DNA of 64,000 nucleotides from Streptomyces griseus subsp. griseus (GTDB lineage: Bacteria > Actinomycetota > Actinomycetes > Streptomycetales > Streptomycetaceae): NCBI RefSeq assembly GCF_000720255.1, contig NZ_JOJE01000017.1, positions 108,314 through 172,313 of the forward strand. The letters are read 5' to 3'. Numbering within the stretch: the first letter of the stretch is position 1; every line of letters begins with the position of its first letter. The translations under genes and the position numbers were made by a program. Shown piece by piece: positions 16,551 to 24,754 of the stretch. Below the pieces are notes generated by a model, which made no database searches, was not told the origin of the DNA, and saw only the letters and a program-made list of their open reading frames with translations.

Positions 16551-16593
16551 TATGACAGCGGTCATAGTAGCCACCGTTATGACAGCGGTCATA
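16551..16593. promoter_or_regulatory. Twin identical palindromic operators for the divergent TetR/oxidoreductase pair
   Basis: TATGACAGCGGTCATA occurs at 16551-16566 and again at 16578-16593, 27 bp apart. Each has perfect TATGAC/GTCATA arms. Lying between the two divergent starts (16503 and 16633), they are the probable binding sites of the TetR protein, giving autoregulation and control of the oxidoreductase. 'TATGAC' also looks like a -10 element, which would fit direct promoter occlusion. Confidence 0.85.
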
Positions 16594-16632
16594 GAGTGAG
16601 CCCCGGATTGGTCGAACGCGGGGAGGACGAGG

Positions 16633-17289
16633 ATGACCGCGGCCGAACACGGCCCGCGCGAGCGGATGGTCTTCAGCGCGGCCCAGCTCATTCGGCGCGA
16701 CGGAGTCGCCGCCACGGGCATGCGCGAGGTCGCCGCCCATGCCGGCGCGCCCCGCGGCTCACTCCAGCACTACTTCCCCGGCGGCAAGGAGCAGCTGGTC
16801 AACGAGGCGCTGGGCTGGGCCGGCCGCTACGCCGGCAACCGCGTCGCCCGCTTCCTCGCCGCGCTGCCCGAGCCGACGCCCGCCGGGCTGTTCGCCGAGA
16901 TGGTCCGGCAGTGGACCGACGAGTACGAGACCACCGGGTACGCGGGCGGCTGCCCCGTCGCCGCCGCCACGGTGGACTGCGCGGAGTCCACCGTGTCCAC
17001 GCGCGAGGCCGCCTCCGCCGCGTTCGCCGCCTGGACCGGCCCGGTCGCCCACGCCCTGGCGGACATGGGCGTACCGCGGGAGCGCGCCACGCCTCTCGCC
17101 ACGCTCATGATCAGCTCCCTGGAGGGCGCGATCCTCATCGCCCGAGCCGAACGGAACACCCGCGCCCTGACGACCGTGTCCCGCGAACTCGGCCCGCTGC
17201 TCGACGCGGCGGCAGTGAATCCTATTTGCTGCTCAAGAATTGGTGAGAAGAAAACCCACTCCATTCATAAAGCGAATGACAAAAATTAA
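16633..17289 (+). CDS. TetR/AcrR family repressor (LmrA/YxaF-like) with an aberrant C-terminal tail
   Basis: 218 residues from ATG with GGGAGGA 5 nt upstream. The N-terminal HTH '[20 protein letters not shown]' and '[17 protein letters not shown]' is the YxaF/LmrA signature, followed by '[11 protein letters not shown]' typical of that C-terminal ligand domain. The last 24 residues (from VNPICCSRI onward) are Lys/His/Asn-rich and encoded by AT-rich DNA quite unlike the gene body. A TGA in the +1 frame at 17216-17218 suggests the original stop was lost by a one-base indel. It probably represses itself and the divergent oxidoreductase through the twin operators. Confidence 0.88.
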   Translation: MTAAEHGPRERMVFSAAQLIRRDGVAATGMREVAAHAGAPRGSLQHYFPGGKEQLVNEALGWAGRYAGNRVARFLAALPEPTPAGLFAEMVRQWTDEYETTGYAGGCPVAAATVDCAESTVSTREAASAAFAAWTGPVAHALADMGVPRERATPLATLMISSLEGAILIARAERNTRALTTVSRELGPLLDAAAVNPICCSRIGEKKTHSIHKANDKN

Positions 17290-17373
17290 AAAAGGCTCTC
17301 ATCAACGTTTCCCGCGCGCCAGGGTCACTCATTTGCCGCGCATCCGGAGGAGAGGGTGCGGCGTTAGCGGGTC

Positions 17374-17595
17374 ATGACGGAAGCGATGCCTCATGATCTG
17401 CCCCGCCGCAGTGCGGGGCAGGATAATCTGCTTACGGCCCGCGGTGTGGAAGTGGGGAAATACGCCTACGCGCCGCTCCTGGTCACCGAGCCGCTGCTCC
17501 GCGAGTTCCTCACGCTGCTGGAGGCGGCCCAGGAGGACCTGAACCGACGGTGGAACGGCCAGGGGACCCTCGGCTGTCGCGCGGACCACGCCTGA
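17374..17595 (+). CDS. Small hypothetical protein
   Basis: Up to 73 residues; ATG 17386 behind GGAAG is an alternative start giving 69. I do not recognise the family. The middle ('VGKYAYAPLLVTEPLLREFL', 'TLLEAAQEDLNRRW') looks helical and amphipathic, with no signal peptide or Cys motif. It lies downstream of an AT-rich promoter-like stretch (17218-17300) and 14 bp before the DUF2637 gene, so the two may be co-transcribed. Confidence 0.5.
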   Translation: MTEAMPHDLPRRSAGQDNLLTARGVEVGKYAYAPLLVTEPLLREFLTLLEAAQEDLNRRWNGQGTLGCRADHA

Positions 17596-17609
17596 CGGGG
17601 CGTATTTCC

Positions 17610-18380
17610 ATGAATCACGACTATGCGGATCCCGCCTACGCGCGGCGTGAATGGTTTTCAGAGACATACCCCTGTGGTCCGGGTCCCGGCTGGCACGGCA
17701 GTCCCGTCGATGCCCTGCACTCGGGTGCCCCCTTGGTGCCTCCCGATTCGGACTGGGATCCGGTCGAGGAACTCGCCTTTCTCCTCCAGGAGGCCGTGCC
17801 GGCGGAGCAGGCGGCCGGCGTGCCACCACCGCGTAGCGAGCCGTCGCACGGCGCCGACTTCCCCGACCCGAGCGGGAACCTGGCGCAGATCACCGCTCAG
17901 GCGCCGCCCGCCCGGCGTTCTTCCGCCGGGCACCGGAAGGTTCGCGTCCGGAAAGCGCGTCTCAAGTGGTTGCAGACCGGCAGCTTCGTGATCCTCTCGT
18001 TCGTCGCCGTCATCGTGGCGATGGTCAGTGTGTTCGGCGGGATGGTGGCCTACGCGCCCTTGCGGAGCATCACGCCCGACACGAAGGCCGGAATGTTCAC
18101 CTGGTGGCCGCTCCTCGTGTACGGCCCCTGGATGGTGGCCTCTCTCTCCATCCTGCGCACCACGCTGCACCGACGCCGGGCCGCCCACTCGTGGTTCATC
18201 GTTTTGTTGTTCTCCTCCGTCGCGATGATGCTGTGCGTGTCCCAGGCCGAGAGAACCTTCACCGGTATCGCCGGAGCCGTCCTGCCGGCCCTCGCGTCCC
18301 TGGCCAGCTTCCAACAACTGGTGCGACAGATCACCCTGACCCTGCCCCCGCGACAGGGCGCGCGCCGCCACCGGCAGTAG
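17610..18380 (+). CDS. DUF2637 membrane protein
   Basis: 256 residues from ATG 17610. About 120 soluble, Pro-rich N-terminal residues are followed by a basic patch (HRKVRVRKARLKWLQ) and four membrane helices ('GSFVILSFVAVIVAMVSVFG', 'WPLLVYGPWMVASLSILRTT', 'SWFIVLLFSSVAMMLCVSQA', 'FTGIAGAVLPALASLASFQQ'). This is the DUF2637 architecture, common in Streptomyces chromosomes and plasmids (some are called SpdB-like spread proteins). Its role is unknown. It converges with the sugar ABC permease. Confidence 0.75.
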   Translation: MNHDYADPAYARREWFSETYPCGPGPGWHGSPVDALHSGAPLVPPDSDWDPVEELAFLLQEAVPAEQAAGVPPPRSEPSHGADFPDPSGNLAQITAQAPPARRSSAGHRKVRVRKARLKWLQTGSFVILSFVAVIVAMVSVFGGMVAYAPLRSITPDTKAGMFTWWPLLVYGPWMVASLSILRTTLHRRRAAHSWFIVLLFSSVAMMLCVSQAERTFTGIAGAVLPALASLASFQQLVRQITLTLPPRQGARRHRQ

Positions 18381-18410
18381 CGCCATGTCGTGAGCCCCCG
18401 CCCGTATCCC

Positions 18411-19853
18411 TCAGACCCGTCCGCGTGACTCCGCGGCGCGCCGTGCCAACGAGTCGAAGACCACCGCTGCGAACAGCACCCCACCGGTGATCATGGACTG
18501 GACCGGCGGCTCGACCCCCAGCAACGCCATTCCCGAGGCGATCGACTGGATGATGAGCACCCCCAGCAGCGCGGACCAGGTCGAGCCGCGCCCGCCGAAC
18601 AGGCTGGTGCCACCGATGACGGCGGCGGCGATGGCGTTGATCAGCAGCGTGCCGGAGCCCGGGACCTGACTGGCCGAGGTGAGCCGGGACGCCACGAACA
18701 GGCCGCCGACCGCGGCCAGGGTCCCCGACACCATGAACACCGAGACCTGCGTCCGCGCCACGTCGACCCCGGCCCGCCGGGCCGCCTCCACACCGCCGCC
18801 CAGCGCGAGGACCTGCCGGCCGTAGGGCGTACGGCGCAGGAGGACGTCCGTGACGACGATGACCGCGAGGAAGATCAGCAGAGCCAGTGGCAGGCCCTCG
18901 AACCGGCCCAGCACGGCGACCGCGGTGAACGCGACGACCGCGAGGAGGACCGTGCGGGCCCAGATCTCACCCACCGCCCGGTACGGCATCCCGGCGGCGG
19001 CGCGCCGCCCGCGGTCGTGGAGGGAGACAAGGAGGTACCCGGCCGTACCGAGCGCCGCCAGACCGTAGGTGACCACGGGGGAGCCGAAGTAACGGCTGGT
19101 CAGTGAGGCGACCAGCCCGTCCTCGCTGAAGTTGATCGAGCTGTCCGGCCCCAGCAGGTAGAGCATCAGACCGTTCCAGGCCAGCAGGCCCGCGAGGGTG
19201 ACGACGAACGCGGGTACGCCGATCCTGGCGAAGGAGAACCCCTGCACGGCCCCGGCGGCCGCGCCGCAGCTCACCGCGATGATCACGGCGAGCCATTCCG
19301 GCATGCCGAGGTTCACGTTCAGCGCCGCGAACAGGGCGCCCGCCAGTCCGGCGAGCGAACCCACCGAGAGGTCGATCTCGCCGATCAGCAGGACGAAGAC
19401 GATGCCGACGGCGACCATGCCGGTGCCGACGATGTCCACGCTGAGGACGGACAGGTTGCGCGGCGAGAGGAAGTTGTCGTTGAGGCTCTGGAAGACCATC
19501 CAGGTGATGCCGAGTGCGAGCAGGGCCGGGGCGGAACCGAGCTCCCGCCCACGCAGCCCATGCAGCCCACGCAGCCCACGCAGCCCACGCCGGACCGCGC
19601 CGGGGTAGGCCCTGAGGGTTCCGGCACGGTCGGTGAGCCGCCCGGAGTGCCACCGGAGTCCGCCGGGGCGTTGGCCGGGGCTCTCGTCGTGGCTCTCGTC
19701 GTGGCTTCCGTCGTGGATTTCGCCGCGGCCCCCGTCGTGACGGCCGTCGCGACGGCCGTCACGGGATGTGTCGTCCCCGCGGCCGTCCTTGGACGTGGTC
19801 TCGTCGGCGCGTGTCCGGGCGCGCGCCCGGGGCCCGCGCCCCCTCACGGCCAT
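18411..19853 (-). CDS. Sugar ABC transporter permease (XylH/RbsC type) with charged repeat N-terminus
   Basis: 480 residues from ATG 19853, overlapping the ATPase stop, so coupled. The core has about ten membrane segments with 'GEIDLSVGSLAGLAGALFAA' and 'ALGGGVEAARRAGVDVAR', both diagnostic for the ribose/xylose BPD_transp_2 permease family. The first ~95 residues are unusual: a low-complexity D/G/R/H segment (DGRGDDTSRDGRRDGRHDGG) and a Gly-Leu-Arg repeat (GLRGLRGLHGLRG), each encoded by short tandem DNA repeats (about 19555-19600 and 19675-19760). These are not part of the transporter fold and vary in length by slippage. Role: import of a monosaccharide with the two adjacent subunits. Confidence 0.9.
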   Translation of the reverse strand: MAVRGRGPRARARTRADETTSKDGRGDDTSRDGRRDGRHDGGRGEIHDGSHDESHDESPGQRPGGLRWHSGRLTDRAGTLRAYPGAVRRGLRGLRGLHGLRGRELGSAPALLALGITWMVFQSLNDNFLSPRNLSVLSVDIVGTGMVAVGIVFVLLIGEIDLSVGSLAGLAGALFAALNVNLGMPEWLAVIIAVSCGAAAGAVQGFSFARIGVPAFVVTLAGLLAWNGLMLYLLGPDSSINFSEDGLVASLTSRYFGSPVVTYGLAALGTAGYLLVSLHDRGRRAAAGMPYRAVGEIWARTVLLAVVAFTAVAVLGRFEGLPLALLIFLAVIVVTDVLLRRTPYGRQVLALGGGVEAARRAGVDVARTQVSVFMVSGTLAAVGGLFVASRLTSASQVPGSGTLLINAIAAAVIGGTSLFGGRGSTWSALLGVLIIQSIASGMALLGVEPPVQSMITGGVLFAAVVFDSLARRAAESRGRV

Positions 19854-20623
19854 GCCTCCTCCGGGCGGGTCGGACGATGGGCGGCGGAGTTGTCCGCCGC
19901 GCCCGTGATGGAGGAGATGATCTGTTCCTGGGAGGTGGTGTTCACGTCGAAGAGGCCGTTGTTGCGGCCGAGGCGCAGAACGGCCACCCGGTCGGCGACG
20001 GCCTTGATGTCGCCCATGTTGTGGCTGATGAGGAGGATCCCGAGACCCCGGTCGCGCAACTGCTCGATGAGGTCGAGGAGCTGGCCGGCCTGCTCGACAC
20101 CGAGGGCGGCGGTGGGTTCGTCGAGGAGCAGCAGCCGCGGTGTGCCGAGGAACGAGCGGGAGATGGCGACGACCTGCCGCTGGCCGCCGGAGAGGGTGGC
20201 GACCGGCACCCGTACGTCGGGGATGCGGATCGCCAGGGTGTCCAGCAGCTCGCGGGTGCGGCGCTCCATCTCGACCTCGTCGAGGATGCCGAAGCGGTGT
20301 ATCTCCCGGCCGAGGAAGAGGTTGCCGACGACGTCGAGGTTGTCGCACATCGCGAGGTCCTGGTAGACGGTCGCGATGCCCAGGGCCTGGGCGTCCTGGG
20401 GGCGCTTGATCTGGACTGCGCCGCCCTGCCACTCGATGACGCCCCGGTCGGCGGGACCGGCCCCCGAGACCACCTTGACCAGGGTGGACTTCCCGGCGGC
20501 GTTGTCGCCGACCAGGGCGACGACCTCCCCGGCCCTGATCTCCAGCTCGACGTCCACGAGCGCCTGGACGGCCGCGAAGCGCTTGGAGATGCCACGCAGT
20601 GCCAGCAGGGGCTGAACCGCCAC
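19844..20623 (-). CDS. Sugar ABC transporter ATP-binding protein
   Basis: 259 residues from GTG 20623, with AGGAGG 7 nt upstream. Walker A is GDNAAGKST (Ala replaces the usual Gly before Ala-Gly-Lys), Q-loop 'VYQDLAMCDNLDVVGNLFLG', signature LSGGQRQ, Walker B 'LLLLDEPTAAL', H-loop 'ISHNM'. It carries one nucleotide-binding domain, in contrast to the double-domain RbsA/XylG proteins, so it must dimerise. It is the middle gene of the binding protein-ATPase-permease operon. Confidence 0.92.
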   Translation of the reverse strand: MAVQPLLALRGISKRFAAVQALVDVELEIRAGEVVALVGDNAAGKSTLVKVVSGAGPADRGVIEWQGGAVQIKRPQDAQALGIATVYQDLAMCDNLDVVGNLFLGREIHRFGILDEVEMERRTRELLDTLAIRIPDVRVPVATLSGGQRQVVAISRSFLGTPRLLLLDEPTAALGVEQAGQLLDLIEQLRDRGLGILLISHNMGDIKAVADRVAVLRLGRNNGLFDVNTTSQEQIISSITGAADNSAAHRPTRPEEAWP

Positions 20624-20651
20624 GGGGCCCCCTCCTTCCGCCGGGGAACGC

Positions 20652-21746
20652 TCATCGGGTGAGGCCGGCCTTGTCGCAGGCGGACCGGAGATTCGGGGTG
20701 CAGATCTGGTCGATCGTGTACACACCGTCCTTGACCAGAGTGTCCTTGATGTTGCCGACGGTCACGGAGACCGAGGGGAGCAGGACCGCCGGGACGTCCT
20801 TGGTGGTGGGGCTGTCGACGGTGTCGGTGGCGATGGAGTCGACCGGGTCGCCGCGTCCCAGGGCGACGGCCATCTTCACGGCGGCGTCGGCCTGGCGCTT
20901 GAAGGGCTTGTACACGGTCATGTACTGGTCGCCCTTGACGATCCGCTGCGCGGCCACGAGGTCGGCGTCCTGGCCGGTGACCGGGGGCAGCGGCCTGACC
21001 TTGCGGGCGTTGAGCGCGGAGATCACGGCACCGCCGAGGCTGTCGTTGGCGGCCAGTACGCCGTCGATGGTGTCCGGGCCCAGGGCGGCGATGGCGCCGG
21101 TCATGTTGGCGTAGGCGTTCTCCGGGCGCCAGCCCACGGTGTCGTAGGACTTGCCGATCCTCACCTTGCCGTTGAGTACGGAGAGAGCGCCCCGCTTGTA
21201 CCAGCCGGCGTTGGGATCGATCGTGGCGCCGTTCATCATGACGATCTGACCGCCCTCGGCCTTGTCGCCCATGGCCTTCAGCAGCCCCTCGCCCTGAAGC
21301 CTGCCGACCTCGGCACCGTCGAAGGTGACGTAACCGGAGATGGGCCCTTCCGCGAGCCGGTCGTAGGCGACGACCGGGATCCCGGCCCGGTGCGCCTCCT
21401 CGACCGAGGGGCGCAGCAGCGCGGGGTCGACGGCGGCGATGATCAGGACGTCCACACCCCGCGTGATCATGGACTCCAGCTGTTGCCGCTGGACCGCCGG
21501 GTCAGGCGTGGCGGCGACGCTCGGCGCCGGGCAGTCCGCGCACAGCTCCTTCAGCTTCTTCTCGATCAACGGCTTGTCGAACTGCCCGAACCGCGAGGCC
21601 CCACCCCCGGGAAGCAACACCCCCACCGTGATACCGCCGTCCCCACCCCCGGCACCACCCCCGCCCCCACCACAGGCCCCGACGAGACTCAGTCCGACGG
21701 CGACCACGACTGCTACAGAGAGACGGGAGAGGGAGCTGGGCTTCAT
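20652..21746 (-). CDS. Sugar ABC transporter substrate-binding lipoprotein (XylF-like)
   Basis: 364 residues from ATG 21746; ATG 21755 is a possible earlier start but the GGGGG RBS sits too close to it. A signal peptide with lipobox LVGAC leads to a Gly-rich tether, then a periplasmic-binding-protein type I fold: 'GVLLPGGGASRFGQFDKPLI', 'GVDVLIIAAVDPALLRPSVE', 'AGIPVVAYDRL', 'GVLAANDSLGGAVISAL'. The 'YDRL' and 'TGQDAD' motifs match D-xylose/ribose-binding proteins. It is the first gene of the three-gene import operon, 28 bp before the ATPase. Confidence 0.92.
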   Translation of the reverse strand: MKPSSLSRLSVAVVVAVGLSLVGACGGGGGGAGGGDGGITVGVLLPGGGASRFGQFDKPLIEKKLKELCADCPAPSVAATPDPAVQRQQLESMITRGVDVLIIAAVDPALLRPSVEEAHRAGIPVVAYDRLAEGPISGYVTFDGAEVGRLQGEGLLKAMGDKAEGGQIVMMNGATIDPNAGWYKRGALSVLNGKVRIGKSYDTVGWRPENAYANMTGAIAALGPDTIDGVLAANDSLGGAVISALNARKVRPLPPVTGQDADLVAAQRIVKGDQYMTVYKPFKRQADAAVKMAVALGRGDPVDSIATDTVDSPTTKDVPAVLLPSVSVTVGNIKDTLVKDGVYTIDQICTPNLRSACDKAGLTR

Positions 21747-21829
21747 ATCTGGCATACCCCCACAAATGGGCGCTTCCTGCCAAGCCTAACCAAGCCCCCG
21801 GCCCCTCGTTCGCCCCACCACCCCCGACC

Positions 21830-22747
21830 TCAGCAGGCCGCACGGAGAGGATCGACGGATCCCCAGGACGTACCGGATCGGCACTCCCGGCACCGCCCGG
21901 GCTCCGGTGCGCGGAAGGCACGGTCGCAGCCGTCGCAGGTCTGGAAGGGCAGAACGACCGGTCGCTCACTGGCCTGCGGGGCAGGGCGTGGGGGCGGCGC
22001 GGGCAGGGGCGTTTCCCGGAGGCGGAAGGCGAGGATGCCTGCCGGGCGGGCGAGGAGGTGGTCGGGGAGCCCCGCGGTGAGCAGCTCGGTGATCTGGTGT
22101 GCTCCCACCCCGGCCGCGAGCCACCGTGCGACGGCCGGGGCCAGCCGCGCGGCTTCCCGCTCGGACAGGAGCAGGCGCGGATCGATCCTGCGCAGGGTGG
22201 CGAGTACGGCGACGGCCTGCGGGTCGGCGTCGGCGAGCGGGGCGATCGTCTCCGGCCCGGCCTGCGCGGGCACCGTTGCCGCGGCGGCGGGCTGCTTCTC
22301 CGGCTGCTTCTCGGGCTGCTTTTCCGGCTGCTTCTCGGGCTGTTTCCGGGCCCGGGGCGGCTTGGGCGGCTCGGGAGGATTGCCGGGGCCGTCTCTGCCG
22401 GCGGGTACGTCGTAGAAGTACGTCCGGGTGCGGATCCGGCCCGAGGGCAGGCGCTCGCGGCGGCGTTCCAGGTAACCGGCGGTTTCGAGTTCCCTGAGCG
22501 CTCGCGAGATCAGGATCTCGCCCTCGCTGAAGTGCTCGCACAGGGCGGTGATGCTCACGGGAGAGCCGTCGGGCAGGGAGGAGATGTACGCCGCGACACC
22601 GACCGTGACCGCGCTGCCGCGCCGCTGGACGAGCGCGTTGGCGATCACGGTGAAGTCGGCCGTCAGCCGGGTACGTACGTGGATCACGCCGGAGGTCGGG
22701 GCTCCGGCGTCGGCGCGCAGGCGCGCGTTAGACTGCGAGTCAGCCAT
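21830..22747 (-). CDS. Helix-turn-helix protein with (EKQP)n linker and C-terminal zinc ribbon
   Basis: 305 residues. The N-terminal ~120 residues form a winged-helix domain ('SITALCEHFSEGEILISRAL', 'RELETAGYLERRR') of a type common in Streptomyces proteins of unknown role. A linker of repeated EKQP units (about four copies, encoded by 12-bp tandem repeats at ~22295-22345) follows, then a helical domain with 'LARPAGILAFRL', and a Cys4 zinc ribbon (CDGCDRAF...CRECRSG). The architecture suggests a DNA-binding regulator. The target is unknown and no operator is obvious upstream. Confidence 0.7.
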   Translation of the reverse strand: MADSQSNARLRADAGAPTSGVIHVRTRLTADFTVIANALVQRRGSAVTVGVAAYISSLPDGSPVSITALCEHFSEGEILISRALRELETAGYLERRRERLPSGRIRTRTYFYDVPAGRDGPGNPPEPPKPPRARKQPEKQPEKQPEKQPEKQPAAAATVPAQAGPETIAPLADADPQAVAVLATLRRIDPRLLLSEREAARLAPAVARWLAAGVGAHQITELLTAGLPDHLLARPAGILAFRLRETPLPAPPPRPAPQASERPVVLPFQTCDGCDRAFRAPEPGRCRECRSGTSWGSVDPLRAAC

Positions 22748-22953
22748 TGGGAAGGTTGGTTCTTCCTGATCGGTCAGGCCCTCGATCGGGATGCCAGTCC
22801 CGGCCGGGGGCCGTTGTCTGTGTGCGGTTGTCGCGGCGAACGTAATCCCCCAGATCCCGCGCCTGCAAGCCGGTCACCCGGACGGGTGACGCGGCCTCGC
22901 AGCCGGGGCGGGTGGGCGGGTGGGTAGTTCTTTCCCCCGGTTCTTTGGGGAGG

Positions 22954-23190
22954 TCAGCGGCCCTCCGGACCCTCGCGGACAAGGCCCCGGCGAGTCGCGC
23001 CTATGAAGGCCGCCCACGAGTCGGCGTCGAAGCACAGCACCGGCCCGTGCGGGACCTTGCTGTCACGGACGGGGACGACGGCTGCCGGGAAAATGTCGGC
23101 CACCTCCACGCAGTTGCCGCCCTCCTGATTGCTGTAGCTGCTCCTGCGCCAGGCGGCGCCGTTCAGTTCGGGACGGGACATTGGCTCCAC
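22954..23190 (-). CDS. DUF397 domain protein
   Basis: 78 residues from GTG 23190 (GGAGG 8 nt upstream); ATG 23181 would also work. 'AAWRRSSYSNQEGGNCVEVA' and 'VPVRDSKVPHGPVLCFDADS' then 'WAAFIGATRRG' are textbook DUF397. These proteins accompany an XRE regulator and often an anti-sigma-like ATPase in Streptomyces (compare BldB-type and abaA-like clusters). The start lies 128 bp inside the XRE reading frame. Confidence 0.9.
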   Translation of the reverse strand: MEPMSRPELNGAAWRRSSYSNQEGGNCVEVADIFPAAVVPVRDSKVPHGPVLCFDADSWAAFIGATRRGLVREGPEGR

Positions 23191-24010
23191 GGTGGTTGTC
23201 CTCCATCACGGATCTGATCATGTCGAGCGACATGAGCGGGGGCAGAGCTGCCGCCCTCAGCCGATCGTAGGTCAGCGCGAAACTCCTGACCTCGTCCGGA
23301 TCCTCGATGAGTTGGCCGTAGTGCGCGCCTTCCGTGTAGGCGACCTCCGCGCCGTCCGGCATGGTGAGGAGCGTGAGCGAACCGCCCATGACAGCGTGCT
23401 CACCCTGGTCGAACGGCAGTACTTGGACGGTGATGTGGCGTGCCGTCGCGGTGCCGAGCAGCCGCGCCAACTGCTCGCGCATGACCGGGCGGCCGCCGAC
23501 CGGGCGTCGGAGCACCGCCTCGTCGAGAACCACCCACAGCTCGGGACGGTCGGGTGCGCCGATCCGCTCCTGACGTCCCATGCGAAGGGCGACCCGCTCC
23601 TCCAACTGCTCTTTGCTGCCGAGCGTTCGACCGACTTTCAGCACCGCCCGCGCGTAATCCTCCGTCTGCAACAAGCCAGGCACCACATGAGCCGCGTACT
23701 CGTGGACGGCCACCGCCCTCTCCGCGTACTCCATGAACCTGCGCGACCAGTCCGGAAACGCCTCCCGGTACACGTACGGCCACAACTCGACGAGCAAATC
23801 GTCCGCACCGAGGGCCGCGTCCAGCGCCCGCGCCAGCTCCAGCGTCGGCTTGGCGCCGGACGCCCGCTCGATCTGGGTGATGCGCGTGCTCACCACGTGC
23901 GTCCTGTGGCCGAGCTCGGCCTGGGTCAGTCCGGCCGCGGTACGCAGCCGGCGCACCCGCGCCCCGAACAGCGCGGCCATCGACGTGCTGGGGTCAATTC
24001 CGTTGGCCAA
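23063..24010 (-). CDS. XRE family regulator with DUF5753 sensor domain, C-terminus running into the DUF397 gene
   Basis: 315 residues from TTG 24010 with GGAAG 7 nt upstream. The N-terminal HTH ('AGLTQAELGHRTHVVSTRIT', 'QIERASG') is followed by the DUF5753 domain ('VPGLLQTEDYARAVL', 'MREQLARLLGTATARHITVQ', 'EVRSFALTYDRLRAAALPP'). Homologues usually end shortly after the 'MIRSVMED' helix. Here about 43 more residues, rich in Arg and Gln, are read through the first half of DUF397 in another frame, suggesting the native stop was lost. It probably partners the DUF397 protein and the divergent HATPase. Confidence 0.88.
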   Translation of the reverse strand: MANGIDPSTSMAALFGARVRRLRTAAGLTQAELGHRTHVVSTRITQIERASGAKPTLELARALDAALGADDLLVELWPYVYREAFPDWSRRFMEYAERAVAVHEYAAHVVPGLLQTEDYARAVLKVGRTLGSKEQLEERVALRMGRQERIGAPDRPELWVVLDEAVLRRPVGGRPVMREQLARLLGTATARHITVQVLPFDQGEHAVMGGSLTLLTMPDGAEVAYTEGAHYGQLIEDPDEVRSFALTYDRLRAAALPPLMSLDMIRSVMEDNHRGANVPSRTERRRLAQEQLQQSGGRQLRGGGRHFPGSRRPRP

Positions 24011-24123
24011 AGCGTCACTTCCGTTCCTTACGAGCTGAAATGTAAGGCTCTGTCACCTGTCGAGCGTAGGGCGATCGGACGACCCTTGAGTACGGAACGT
24101 GACGAATCGAGTACGTCACGCGC

Positions 24124-24702
24124 ATGCACGCAGCAGCCCGACAGGCAAGGACGGACAAGCCGTTGCTGACACGAACGACCACCGCCCCGGCGGAACACCC
24201 CTCTCGCACGGCTCAGTTCGCGTCCACTCCGCGAGGCGCGCACCTCGCCCGGCGCCTCGCCGTCCAGTGCATGGAGGAGTGGGGCTACCCACCGGTGTCG
24301 GACACGTCCTGCTCCGTCGCCCTCGTCGTCGCCGAACTGGCGGCGAACGCCGTCCAGCACGGCCGGACCCCCGGTCGTGACTTCGCCCTCCGCCTCACCC
24401 TCGACCCGGCCGCGTCCCTGCTCCGCATCGAGGTGGCGGACACCGCCTCCGCGAAACGCCCACCCGCGACCCCACCCTCCCCGCACCCCGAGAGCGAATC
24501 CGGCCGGGGCCTGCTCCTGGTGGACGCCCTGGCCGTGCGCTGGGGCTCGGAGCCTCGGCGGCCCGTCGGCAAGACGGTATGGGCCGAGCTGCCGGTCGAG
24601 GCGTCAACCCGCCCTCACCCGAACGGCGGACCTGTGCGGTCCGAATGCCACACCCACACCCTCGGGGAGGTTCGTGACATTGCGGGCGAGTGGGACACGT
24701 GA
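24124..24702 (+). CDS. Anti-sigma-factor-like ATP-binding protein (RsbW/HATPase_c_2)
   Basis: 192 residues from ATG. It has the N-box 'VVAELAANAVQHGR', G1-like 'EVADTASAKRP' and G2-like 'ESGRGLLLVDALAVRWG', the compact GHKL fold of RsbW/SpoIIAB-type kinases. In Streptomyces such proteins sit next to XRE-DUF397 pairs and may phosphorylate or sequester an antagonist. It is divergent from the XRE gene; the 113-bp gap carries both promoters. Confidence 0.85.
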   Translation: MHAAARQARTDKPLLTRTTTAPAEHPSRTAQFASTPRGAHLARRLAVQCMEEWGYPPVSDTSCSVALVVAELAANAVQHGRTPGRDFALRLTLDPAASLLRIEVADTASAKRPPATPPSPHPESESGRGLLLVDALAVRWGSEPRRPVGKTVWAELPVEASTRPHPNGGPVRSECHTHTLGEVRDIAGEWDT

Positions 24703-24754
24703 CAGCGTCGCAGGGGCGTTCCTGGTGCGCTCGCTTCACGAAAGGTGAACCGCG

